Below are positions 1 through 10,428 of a stretch of 29,293 nucleotides of DNA, one piece after another. The translations under genes and the position numbers were made by a program. The notes below the pieces were generated by a model, which was given only the letters and a program-made list of their open reading frames with translations, ran no database searches and had not been told where the DNA came from. Each line of letters begins with the position of its first letter. Position 1 is the stretch's first letter. Origin of the DNA: Ceratorhiza oryzae-sativae (Eukaryota > Basidiomycota > Agaricomycetes > Cantharellales > Ceratobasidiaceae); contig JARWMV010000173.1 of NCBI GenBank assembly GCA_030998015.1, forward strand, positions 1 through 29,293, given 5' to 3'.

Positions 1-300
1 TCCAAAAGGTCACATGACCCTCACCTCGCGCGGCTCTATAAGATTCGGAGCCGCACAAACTTAAGACAAACAATTACCTAACCCATAGTACTGTACATAA
101 CCTACACCTACTGCGGAGTGTGCTTAGATAATATGTCCGCAGCCACCGCAGCCACAGGTATATATAAGGAGGATAAAGCAAGACTGGATGCCTCAGCTTG
201 CTTTATCTCGTCAACCACCATAGACCATAGCAAACACTGTAACTAGAACACTCAATACATACCGCATAGCACCAAACCGTCAACGCAGCCACTACTTAAG
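1..300 (+). repeat. LTR-like sequence with TATA box and hairpin
   Basis: No coding sequence is supported here. A TATA-like stretch (TATATATAAG, about 159-168) is followed at once by a perfect 10-bp inverted repeat, ATAAAGCAAG at 173-182 and CTTGCTTTAT at 197-206, with a 14-nt loop. A TATA box followed by a transcribed hairpin fits an LTR, and the stretch lies next to a broken gag gene. I see no matching second copy in the window, so the LTR call is inference. If it is an LTR, it would be transcribed on the plus strand, opposite to the gag remnant. Confidence 0.3.
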
Positions 301-326
301 TGCTCCACAAGGGAGCCTCCAGAGGG

Positions 327-1429
327 TCACGACAGGACGGTTGGAACCGTGAAGCCCTTTGCATTGGGGCCAATGGCTACGATTTGACCTTTTACAGCCC
401 TGCCGTCTTTAATCTTGTATATGCATTCCCCATTCTTGAATTTCTCCTTTTGGGGAGCGCTTTGGGGGTTATTTGTGGGCCTGCTAGTTGAGGCGTTGTT
501 GCTGCTGGACTTATTACCCCCATGTGATGTCCTCTTGCTACCGAAGGAAATGAGGTGGCAGTCAATTTCCAGGGCCTGCTGCGTGAGCTGGGTGAATGTC
601 TTTGTGTGGGGATCATAGTTTTGGGCCACCATGCTATCTGTTACGTCTGACGACAGACCATCATAGAACTGATCATGCATGGCAGCATCGTTGTAGTTGA
701 GGCCTGTGGAATATAAGTTGAATGGGTGAGGTAGTCCTGCACCGTCTTGGATTGTTTCAGCTTCCGCCACTTGTCGCGGTTATTTTCGGTGCGGTTCAGA
801 TCCCCATATCAGGTAGTAAACTCTTGCCAGAATAAATTGGCATCATGAAGCCAGGGGATTGCAGTTCCAGGGTTGAGAATTTCGAATTCTTCGTACGAGT
901 TGACCCATTCAGCTGCTGACCCTTCAAGATAAGAGGTGATGAAGGTGACCACTTGGTCAGCCAAGTGCCCACTCATGTTTGTATTGATGTATCAGGCGCA
1001 TGCAATTCTGAATGAGATGGCGTCTTCCCATTTTGTGCCATCAAATTTTTGAGGGGCGGCCATCTTAACCTTTGCGGTCAATCCTCCAGAGGGAGCAGGT
1101 GCTGTTGGTTGTGGTTGAACTGTACCAGTGGGAGCTAGTACTTGAGCAGCGCCTGGGCCACCCATGGAGGCGTTGATTTGCGCCTCAATGCGTGTGATAG
1201 TAGTTTGGAGAATGGCTAACATTCCCACTAGGTTGTTGACATTGGTGGCTAGTCCGGCCACATCCGCATCTATTTTCGTCTGATTTGTGGTAAGTTTGGC
1301 CTCGAGTGAATCTGTGTAGGTTTTATTATTGTGTTCAACGTCCGCAATATCATTTTGGAGATTATTGGTTTGTTCTCGCAGTTCATCCATTGATCGAAGC
1401 ATATAGATGACCTTATCTTCATCAGACAT
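327..1429 (-). pseudogene. Broken retrotransposon Gag (Ty3/gypsy-like)
   Basis: This is a decayed capsid (Gag) gene of an LTR retrotransposon. The reading begins at an ATG (1429) with a coiled-coil-like N-terminus (MSDEDKVIYMLRSMDELREQ) and a Pro/Ala-rich linker. It continues through PQKFDGTKWEDAISFRIACA into a Gag core with spaced Trp residues (AAEWVNSYEEFEI, LFWQEFTT, RDKWRKLKQSKTVQDYL). Two in-frame TGA codons (992-994 and 809-811) interrupt it. A frameshift near 725-765 moves the rest (FNLYSTGLNYND, QFYDGLSSDVTDSMV) into another frame that ends at 327. No protease or reverse transcriptase follows before the window edge, so the element is truncated, interrupted or continues outside. Gag is identified from the overall pattern, not from a database match. 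Confidence 0.6.
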
Positions 1430-1489
1430 ATTTGCCTAAGCAGGGGCAGGGGTGGGCGATGCCATTTCAGAAGGGACTCGAATAGATTT

Positions 1490-2430
1490 TTAAAGGCGAT
1501 GGAGACGGTAAGGAAGTACAGGGAATTGAGAGTTGTTTTGGTAATAAAGGATTTCCGTCCCCCTCACAAGTCTATAGATTTCAAAGTTCCCGATTCCCAC
1601 GAACCTCAACCAAGTATCGTCCAAGTCCCAGCTTTTGGTGTCCTGGCAACGATATGGACACTCCACCCTCTTTAGTTTAATTTGGTCCCGAAGGAGTGCT
1701 TCCTTGGGAAGGATTGATTTGGGCTGCCGGAAGGGGTGCTTCTTCCTGAATTGGCGAGCCCGTGCCACTTAGAAAGGTGGGGTGAGGGAGGTCTGATGGT
1801 GTTGAGAAGACGGGGAAGGCGTACTCGTGGGGTTCAATTGTTTCTTGGACTATTGCTTCTAGTCTGAGATGGTCTTGGAGGAGGGATAGGTAGTCCTCCT
1901 GGTGTTCGCACAAACGCTCGGTTAAGTATGCACAACAGGCCTCAGCTTCGTGAAGTTTTTCACAGGTTTCTTCGTACTTATTCCGGTAGTAACAGTACCT
2001 GTCTTGGAAGTTTTCGATAGTGTTTAGCAGGTGACGAAGAAGCTGTTGGCCGAGGTTCTCCAGCTTATAGCTGGTTGTGGGGGATGGTGTAGTAATAAAG
2101 GAATTTGTCCTTCTTAGGACAATAGGGGCAGCATGCTAGGAAAGTGGCTCCGTTCGCCCAATGGCAGATTTTGCACTCAGGGGCACCTGGCTCGGTGACG
2201 AAGGCTTGTTGGGCACGTCCGACTCTCTGGGGGTGGACTTTGATGATTACTACTTGGTTGAAATTGATGTGCCCCGCTTCTTCAAGGATACTTTCGACCG
2301 AGTTGAGGGTGAAGCAGTGGATCGATAGGTGTCCGAACCACCCACACAGATGGCAGCGCTGATCTTCTGTAAAAGGTTGTGCCACTTGAGGGCCATGCGT
2401 TCTGTCAGAGACGTACTTGAGCAAGAGCAA
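1490..2430 (-). pseudogene. Broken zinc-knuckle ORF upstream of gag
   Basis: Three overlapping minus-strand reading frames form one interrupted protein-like sequence upstream of gag. The first part (2430-2065) has a CX2CX4HX4C zinc knuckle (CHLCGWFGHLSIHC) and a second Cys pair group (CKICHWANGATFLACCPYC). A frameshift around 2060-2070 leads into an alpha-helical, Glu-rich stretch (KLENLGQQLLRHLLNTIENF onward) running to about 1677. Another shift moves to the frame ending at 1490 (VECPYRCQDTKSWDLDDTW). Zinc knuckles are typical of retroelement nucleocapsids, but here the motif comes before the gag-like ORF instead of after it. This could be an extra 5' ORF of the same element or a second inserted element. 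I do not recognise the family. Confidence 0.35.
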
Positions 2431-2519
2431 GATAAAAGGAAAAATAGACCCTTTCCCGAGTCTATTGGAATAGGAAGGTGACCTCCGTTGCTCAACTACT
2501 TAAGGGCAATGAGCGACCC

Positions 2520-2947
2520 CACCTCTTGTTGACGAAAGAGATTGGAGAACCGAAGCTTGTTACGACGTGTGAGGGACCTAGCTATGCAAGGTTTCACAGA
2601 GGCACATATAGGGCAACGATATCTCGTGGCTGTGGATAGGTGGAGTGGGATTGGGGAAGGCAACAGGAAGTTATCTCGAGACGACGCCAACAGCGTTCCA
2701 GAACGTATCCCAGACGACACTGAGACTTACGATTGTCAAGAACTTGACCTGATGTCGACGACGACAAGTCAGGTGGTGAGAAAAATAGTAAGAGAATAAA
2801 AGAACTTGTATTCGACGAGAGGTCAAGTTCTTGAGGAGTCCTCTGCGAACTTGACCTGGTTTATATACATAGTATGAGCCACATCATAACAAACAAGTCT
2901 GTACAGTGAGTCACAACAGATAAGAGATAGAAGCAGTAGAAGCGACT
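2520..2947 (+). repeat. Inverted-repeat-rich segment, possible LTR
   Basis: No gene is supported. Perfect 15-nt inverted repeats, TCAAGAACTTGACCT at 2736-2750 and AGGTCAAGTTCTTGA at 2820-2834, flank a 69-nt spacer. The core GAACTTGACCT is present again as a direct copy near 2848-2858. A TATA-like stretch (TTTATATACATA, about 2860-2871) follows. Repeated short motifs before a TATA box resemble an LTR U3 region, and the segment sits at the boundary between the gag remnant and CpG-poor transposon DNA. No paired LTR was found by eye. Confidence 0.3.
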
Positions 2948-3273
2948 GTGGAACTGCGGAATTTCACATCAGAGTTGAAATACATCTTGGTTACCAGTCC
3001 GGAACATTCCCTGAGTCACATGACACAGATATACCATAAAAGGCAAGTATGTTTTGAAGATGATCTCATAAAATGTAGTAAATCAAGGAAATATTGTAGA
3101 GTGGATGTATGCGTGTCAGTTTGTGACATGAGCAGCAGAAACCAATGGACCATAATACTACTCACCTGTAGTACCATCAGAAGCCCTCAAATGCAGGCAT
3201 GGTCTTCAGGGAGCAGTCGCTCTCCATGGGGGGTGAATGAGTAGTTCTGCTGGTAGTGTGTGCTTTAAGACTA

Positions 3274-4990
3274 TTAGCAAACATGCCTCACATGCAAGGC
3301 TAGGTAGATGTGTATGTACAGGTGCAGCCATGTGTGATCAGTCTCATCTAACAACTCCTCAGACAAGTTCCAGTGGGTTACCATGTCCTGCAAAATGCTA
3401 TGTGGAGTGGGAGTATCAGTCACCTTGCACAACACCTTGAATGCAGCCTTTGCATTTGGCATATAGCACAGGTGTTTTGCTTTGTGTGCGACCTGAAACC
3501 AAGGTCAGCTTGGTTATAACTTTTAGGTAAACAGTCTGGACTCACCTTGTGGAAGCATTTTGTCACATGATGAAACTCCTCATCCTCTGGTGACTCCAAC
3601 TCAATGTCAGGCAGTTTGACCTCCTCTTTGTTGCCAAGCCTGTCAAGCATGCTTGACAGCGCATTCATGTCATCTTCGGAATTGGACTAGAGGTGCAATT
3701 TAGTACACTTGTCTACACCACTGGTTGTGGAGCTTACCTCATCCAATGGGATATCCTGAAAATTGTCATTGTTGTTGTTGATGCCAGCTTGGGTGGCATC
3801 CTTGAGTTGTTTGTGTTTGACTCAGAAGGGGAGGGTGATGGCCTATGACAAAGTTAAACATGATGAGTCAGCATCAAAACAAGCAATGGAACAAAAACAA
3901 ACATACCTTAGCAATGAGATTATAGACATATAAGACACAGAAGATATGACATGTTGGCCCTGTTAGTTGATTAAGTCCATAATTCACCATATATTCCATC
4001 ATCATCTTGTGATTTGACATGTTGTTGCCAACAACTCCCCAAACCTGTTGTAGATGTTTGTAATCACATCAGCAAATACAAGCCAGAGAACTTACCCAGT
4101 GCTTGATCTTAAATTTGCAGAGTACAGTGTATAATGTCTGGGCAAGGTGAATGCCAGTGTGTGACTCAGCAAAGCTGGACCAGTATATTACATACATTAT
4201 GGATTAAAGAACCAGAACACCTACTTCAGACATTCAAGGACAAATTGTTCAATTTCAACAGTGTGTGTTTGGTGTACATGCCTTGAATTTGAATAGAACT
4301 AGTCCCAAAAAGTCGAATCCATTGCTGCTTTGGAATTGAGCATGATATGGAATACACCTACATGATCCTGGCATATGTAGAGTAAATATAGACCAAATAA
4401 ATGCATTAGTAAGAGTCTGTACCTTCAATATATTGACAAGATTGGCCTGAGTTGCTTTGTAGAGGTGTTGCATGTCCTTAGATAGCATATCACAGTTTGG
4501 TTTGTGCTTTTTCACATCAGGATGCAGAAGTGGCTGAAGCTGGGAGCTGATTAACTACTGGATCAGCTTCATTATTGATAGAATACATACATGACAATCA
4601 CTAATCATCAGGAACAGGTGGCCACTCTCTGCAACCCAGAGTGCAAACAATTTGCAAACTTGTTCACAAGTCAGCCTGCCTGTGCCCCCCATGATGCTGT
4701 ATTCACCCAAGTGCTTTGTCCACTTTTCTTTTACCAGGACACTGTGTGTTGTGCAATGCAAGTGAACCAGTATTGGAGGCCCTGATGTGCTGGTGGGCCA
4801 TGAAACTTGTGTCACATCTACCAACATATACCAGGATAAGGTCATTATAAATAGATATTTGCATATATGTACTTGGTACATTCATAGCTGTGCCCTTTAA
4901 TTGTTCTGTCCTTATTCCAGATGATGACCAGTGCCTTGTAGCTGTCATAGGCTGGTGATTCTGTTTTCTTGAACTGCCCAACGCACGCTG
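3274..4990 (-). pseudogene. Decayed BED/hAT-family transposase
   Basis: These are remnants of a cut-and-paste hAT transposase with several introns. In protein order: a BED-finger-like piece (TGSLALHNTQCPGK, near 4760) and the helical region LFALWVAESGHLFLMISD (about 4600-4660). An intron with a GTATGT donor leads to LLHPDVKKHKPNCDMLSKDM. After another intron come RNase-H-fold pieces (SSNGFDFLGLVLF near 4300). Later exons carry EDDMNALSSMLDRLGNKEEV (3668 downward) and MVTHWNLSEELL, which corresponds to the conserved TRWNS region of hAT enzymes. Splice sites are still visible, but the catalytic part needs at least two frame changes, TRWNS reads THWNL, and no C-terminal dimerisation domain is seen. 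Family assignment rests on remembered hAT motifs and is fairly confident. The element is not functional as read. Confidence 0.55.
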
Positions 4991-6600
4991 CTAGCAGAAT
5001 CAAGGTGGGCATTGAGTTTACAGTGCCAGGGAACAATTACTCACCAAGTTCTATCTCAGCAGGATTTTTCACTTGATTCAACTGCATCTGATCTTGCTGG
5101 TTTACCATACTTGTACTTACCTGTGAGGGCACAACTGACTCTGTTTTGGTTGTTGCCCTGGTCAGAGTGGATGCTCAACTGCTACCATTGCCATCAAAGG
5201 GAGTGTCTTTTCAATGGTGCAGAGTTGTTTTCACTCATTCTACAAAGGTATGTAATTAATATTCAATATGTTGAATGGTAGAATCTTACCAACAACTGGA
5301 GGTAGTATGTCACTCTTGGCTCTTGACCTCTTGTTCAGTTGTGAACCATGTATGGCCAGCCTAGGCTCAACAGCAACTGGTGAGTTGTCATCAGAGTCAG
5401 CTGGGGTTGACAGCTGCATCAGCTTGACAGACCAAGGGGGATGTTGGGAGACAGATTCGATCCACTCAAGGATAGCATGGTTGTGAGAGGAGGGTGGTAA
5501 GGATTTGAGTTCTGGGAGCTTCATTTTGTAGACTATTGGTACAATGGTAAGAGAGGAAATGGTACACACCAATTGTTAGGTAAATTTTACAGCACATACA
5601 GACTGTAACAGGGTCTATTAATGCCCCAAATTCTACCTATACACAATAGCAAAGCAGAATATGCCCCGAGTGAGGTGGTATTGGCATTAAACCCCACAGC
5701 ATAGAACCATGCCAACCTTGTTTGGGCCTAGTCAGTCACAATTGCCTGGTGCTTAGCTCCATCTTGTATGTGGCCACCACCACTGCCAGTGTCTTGGCCC
5801 TCACTCATGTTTTCTGCAAGGTGTGTATGTGTCCAGCTTAATCTGGCCAAAAAAACTGACGATTAGCATCATGTTTTTGTCTACTGTAGGGGTTATCAGT
5901 GCAGAAACAAGTTGGGCAAAAAGGCCCCTGCTTGTGCTGACAATTGGATGAAACCCAACTGTTCATGGGCCATCCAATGCAATACCACCCCTGAGTATTC
6001 TGCCAGTCCCTAGTACCTCTGTTGAGCACTTGGGTTTCCTGGCGCTCCAGAGGGAATGGTCTGTGCAACACTTGGGGTGATGTTGCATTTCTCAATCCCA
6101 GGAGGTGACTCTGGAGGTGGAATAGGGTTCAGTAAGTGACCTTTCCATCTTTATTCCAGCTAACTCATCATTCCTATAGCCTGTAGGACAATGCCAATCA
6201 CTTGTGCACACACCTGGACAACACCTCACTCACTTCAGCCTTGGTCGTCCCCCTGTCCCTCTGCAGGCCAAGCCAAGTTTGTCAGTCAGACTACCCTGGC
6301 CACTGCAGACTGTTGGTCAACAAGGGTCTTATCCCTGAGCCTGTGCCCAAGCCACAAATGTCCCCAACAGCAACTACCCCACCTGTGAGTCCAGCACTCT
6401 ACTCTTGTCCTGCACTGAACTGACATGGTGGCCTGGTTCAATCATTCCACCTCATGTCAATATCTCAAGTTAAGCCAACAAACCAAAGCCATCACAGCCT
6501 TGTTTGGTTCTTCAGCCTTGTGTCTGCTGGATGACAAGACCCAACCAGCTTCCCCTTTTCTGTTATGGGTCAGGGTACACTTGAATATCTAGAGCTTAAG
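4991..6600. other. CpG-poor transposon-derived DNA, no gene resolved
   Basis: Short open stretches exist on both strands, such as a minus-strand piece at 5838-6095 with CPTCFCTDNPYSRQKHDANR and another at 5240-5572. None joins into a convincing gene, and stop codons and frame changes are frequent. The upstream part of the hAT element may extend here. Composition matches the neighbouring transposon sequence, with very few CG dinucleotides. Confidence 0.4.
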
Positions 6601-7480
6601 CAAATGTAGATATGTTAGTATACACTAATCATACTCAATACTTCTTAGACTAGAGTAAGAAGGCTCAAAGTAGTTGCAATGCAATCAAGTAACACTCAAG
6701 GTAGTCTTAATCTTTCACAGTGTAAACTGACTAATTTATAGGTATAAAGAGCAAGACTACAATGGTCAGGTTCCCTTAGATATCTGAAAATAGTTCAGCC
6801 CAAGTTGCTTGGACTAACTGATACTAATCTTAATACTAGGCTTAAGCAATTGCTTATAGGATAGATGGTGGGCTGCCTAATGCATGTACTTCCTCAGCTA
6901 CAGGTACTTAGATTTCCTCTAATAGCTGGTACTTAATGTCATGCTCAATCAGGCAATATTGTATCCTTATATATCTCTGTATATAAGATACAATGAATCA
7001 GACAGTATATAACTAATATGGTACTTTATTCCTCAGTACTAGTTATATAAGAAATCACACACAGACAAGAGAAATAAAAAGAGAAAAGAAACCAATAACC
7101 AGTCTGGGTTGAGTAAGAGGAGGAGGGTGGTCTGGAAGGGCCTCAGAGGAGGTCCTTTTATACCCTGAGGAGGGCATTCCAGAGCCAAATAGATACATGC
7201 ATGCCAGTGCAATCATCAAAAGAGGGTACTGCTGTACACCCTAGCCCAGTATAGGATAAGAGAGTAAAGACAGGGTGTGGATCAAAGGCATTGATGCATC
7301 TGAGACCTGCTATTGGCTTGTAGATCATATTATCATAGTATATACATGTAATGAATGGAGGCTACATCTCAGTGAGTCATAAAGTGAGTCAGAGAAGCTT
7401 CTGGATCAATTTGGAAGGCTCTCCTGACTCACTGGAGTCATTAGATCTTGATTGATGGTCCAGTAAGATTCTAATGATCT
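6600..7480. repeat. CpG-poor repeat DNA with two adjacent palindromes
   Basis: No coding sequence is supported. Two hairpins sit side by side. The first pairs TTGTATCCTTATATA (6959-6973) with TATATAAGATACAA (6980-6993), one base short of perfect. The second pairs TATATAACTA (7006-7015) with TAGTTATATA (7040-7049), with an inner GGTACT/AGTACT stem. Purine-rich sequence follows (about 7060-7130). The arrangement could be part of an LTR or a non-autonomous transposon, but no defined ends were found. Confidence 0.35.
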
Positions 7481-7612
7481 TCGGGCCATTCCGGCGCGAG
7501 GATCCGGTGGATCACGACGATCTTCGGGCAGCAGATACCGCCGAAGATTAGCTATCGATAGAGCATAAGATCGCTTTGATAGCGTCAGCGGTTGCCGAGA
7601 TATGAGCGGCGT
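7481..7612. other. Isolated CpG-rich island inside CpG-depleted DNA
   Basis: Seventeen CG dinucleotides lie in about 132 bases, while the adjacent 100 bases upstream (7381-7480) contain none and the DNA downstream is again almost free of CpG. GATC-containing words recur, and GATCTTCGG is present twice. The minus strand is open from 7654 to 7406 (82 codons), but I do not recognise the product, and the frame crosses the island borders without any composition signal of its own. It is either a younger insert or a protected segment. Confidence 0.6.
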
Positions 7613-7659
7613 GATGTTGTAATCAATATCTCCTGATAAGAGGAAATATCGCAACCTCT

Positions 7660-9519
7660 ATATCTCTCTGAGTTCTTAAGATAAAATCATGATAAAATAT
7701 GTGTTGGAAAGAGGAGATTTTGTACTATTTAATGGAACACAAATAGTACAATTCAGACACATACAAATTCATTTAATTTCAAGAAAATTACAGAGGCATT
7801 GCTTGAAGTTGGCAAAGCAGACTAAAATAATAGAAAAATGTTAGTGATCCATAACAGTTGTTGAGGTGGTCAACAATGTCAGTACAGAACTGCTGGTAGC
7901 TGAACATCTCAGTTGTGCTCAGAAACATAGTCTCCGGTGGCAGTGCATACATCAGCAGATTTTGTACAGGCCAGAGAGGCTAGAAGCCAAATGTGTAAGC
8001 ATATATTTCAAATAGATAAACAGAATGACCTTTTGTGCAAAAATGTTGTCTTTGGGACAGTATTTTGTGTTTTTCTTGCTCAATTCAAATGCAAATGAGC
8101 TTCTCATTGAAGATTCAAGACCTTGAAAGCATGGGCCATTGACAGATAAATTTCCAGCAATTTGAAGTTTGTGCATATAGGCATACAAGATGAGACTTGT
8201 CACACTGAGTCAAGGGACTTGGGAGTTTGATTCTCCATGTACCAAAACCAATTCTTGCACACCTGCTTATGACACAACAACATCTTGTATGGGGGTACCC
8301 TGTGGCATTTAGTATTGTTTCTGCTATGGACAACTTGTATAATGGCAAGATAAAAATTTCTATATCTTGACAGAATATATATGTACATGGTTTGTTTGTG
8401 TCTTGGCACTTGTAGCCTCTATGATGCTCCCAGTGTTGAAGCACAGTAGAATATATGCATTTTGGATAACTTAGCAGAGTGGTTGAACACACAGTGAGAG
8501 AGGGGTGAATTCATTGCTGAGGGATGAGTGACTTGTACATTTGTTTATATAGCAGACAACTGGTAAAACAAGGAGGTACATTGGCATGTATATGGAAGAG
8601 CAAAGATACAAGCAGAGATAAAACATATAACATCAGAGAGATAACTGTCAGAGCCAACAACCTGAACAGTAACACTAACACTTGTGAGGCAAAGGCAGAT
8701 CCAAGGGCTGTAATGCCAAGGATCAAGACTGCAACATCTAGGAGGGATGCACAGTGTGAGGAGGATGGGTGCAACAATATGCAGAGGGGTTTCAGAAGTG
8801 CACTTGACCTTAGAGGTCTGGGCAGAGACTGCTTGGCTTGGTGACTGTGCAGGTAGAGGGTAGATGTTCAACAGGAGGTTGAGTTCTGAGGCTTAAGGCT
8901 CTCAGACTCTCCCTTATATATTCATGTCCAAGGCTGTACATATCAAATCCAAGGACAAATAAGAAGTAGCAACAATGGTACAATCTGTAACTATGGTATG
9001 ATGGTAACCAGGGTGCTAATGACATGTCTTCAGAGAAAGACATTTCTGGAAGATACAAACAAGGGTCAAACAACAACAAGGTCACATGACTTCCTTATGT
9101 AAGTAAATCTAAGCATATATCCTAATATCCATGACTTGGCCAAAAAGTAATAAAATAAAATGGAGAAAAATGTAAAATAAATTTATAAAAATTTGAAATA
9201 AATCTATGTCATGGTCTAGGCCATGACAATAACAATAAGAAGGGATATCATTGATATAACTTTGATATATGCACAGCATCATTCAACACCTAGGGCTCCC
9301 CAGAAGGGCCTAAGGCTCTGCACCTCTATAGGCTCCAATAGCCTCTCCAGCCTGTACAAATTCTCCTGATGTGGGGTAGAGGGGAAATATGATTTGAGCT
9401 CCCAACCATAAAAAATTGGTGCTTAGCACCTGTGAGCTGCTTTGCAAAGAATTGTAAGTATGGGGACTAATCACCAGTGGATTCTGCACTTGTGATCTCT
9501 GGTGGATATACCAGTGTAG
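7660..9519. repeat. CpG-free repeat-derived DNA
   Basis: No gene is supported. I find no CG dinucleotide at all from 7937 to 9519. A perfect 11-bp inverted repeat pairs TTGTACTATTT (7720-7730) with AAATAGTACAA (7741-7751). An 8-bp hairpin pairs TGTCATGG (9207-9214) with CCATGACA (9221-9228). Minus-strand fragments at 8115-8492 look like decayed coding sequence but cannot be assigned to a family. Confidence 0.45.
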
Positions 9520-10250
9520 CGCCAGATGTACTTGCTCACTCAGTCAAAAAAATTGGTTTTTGTCAATTAGGGGCTTTTTGCTGCAGCTTGCGGAGGTACA
9601 CAGCGCAGTCTTGCATGCAGGGTTCATGGGTGACCCGATGGTACGATCCCGTTTCCTCTTCCCTTTTAACTCCACCACGTGCCCATTCACCAGCTCCTAC
9701 CTGCCACCAGCACTCGCCGAATCTGCGCTTCATTTTCTGGGTGCTCATTCGCCTTTTTTCCTGCCCGCCTTCCCTCATTTCCGCTACTTCAACCCCCGCA
9801 TACACGCGGCAAACCTCTGCATCTATACGCTCCGGTGCGCCCCATCGCTACCCGCACCTCCAACCCTCTCACCTACACCCTCCCGCCATCCCGCCTTCTG
9901 ACTGCCGTCGTCCGGTGGCCACCCGACCCGCGAGTTCGCTCAGGTCTCAGCCTCCGGGCTCCCCCGTTGCTTCGCTCCGGGTTTCCTGACTCCCCCGGTT
10001 CGGACGATGACTAGCCGGCTTCTCTTCCTGGCTCTTTTACATGTACCGTTTACACCGAATATGTACATAGCTTACCTAGAATATTTACGCGCGGCATGGC
10101 GCCCCTACCTCTTTTCTCCGTCGCTTCCCCTCGGGCTCACGCCTCCCCGACAGGCGGACGCGTCCGAAGGGTAAGACGTGCTTGATAATCTAGGCGCAAC
10201 GGGCTTTCCGCAAAAGGTGCCCAAAAGCCGCTCGGTGCAGATTACCTTGC
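9520..10250. other. Pyrimidine-rich CpG-containing segment, no gene resolved
   Basis: CG dinucleotides return abruptly at 9520. From about 9640 to 9990 the plus strand is strongly C/T-rich with many Pro and Ser codons in all frames. Overlapping open frames of 111-170 codons exist on the plus strand, but their residue content simply follows the base composition and no domain is visible. It may be a 5' untranslated or LTR-internal segment of another element. Confidence 0.4.
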
Positions 10251-10283
10251 GGCTGGAATGAGAATCGCCGACATCATCATTTT

Positions 10284-10345
10284 GGCGCTTGCTAAATTGG
10301 TACATCGGGCACAAGATCTCCGAGGTTCGAATCTTCGAAAGCGCC
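10284..10345 (+). repeat. tRNA-like 62-nt element, copy A
   Basis: The ends pair as an acceptor-like stem (GGCGCTT with AAGCGCC). Inside are a good box-A-like word (TTGCTAAATTGG) and a T-arm-like stem-loop, CGAGG-TTCGAAT-CTTCG, containing the box-B-like GGTTCGAATCT. The element is too short for a normal tRNA and no clear anticodon arm can be drawn, so it is called tRNA-like. A copy of identical length lies at 12754-12815, at the same place upstream of the duplicated gene. Confidence 0.35.
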
Positions 10346-10428
10346 CGTAACACATATAACTCACTTCGTCCGAATGTGATTGTCGATGCCACCCCACCCC
10401 ACAGGCTACCTTCGCTCTCGGAGACTCT

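Noticed and set aside
8511..8871. Hydrophobic minus-strand ORFs resembling membrane spans
   Set aside because: Low-complexity Leu/Val runs in decayed, CpG-free DNA with no coherent neighbours.
9477..10014. Pro/Ser-rich plus-strand ORFs and one Glu-rich minus-strand ORF
   Set aside because: Open only because of the pyrimidine-rich composition; no domain, no paralogue, no intron pattern.
10260..10301. Possible first exon of Zn2Cys6 copy A (ATG before GTACAT donor)
   Set aside because: The same position in copy B contains a TAA stop, and the segment is better explained as part of the tRNA-like element.
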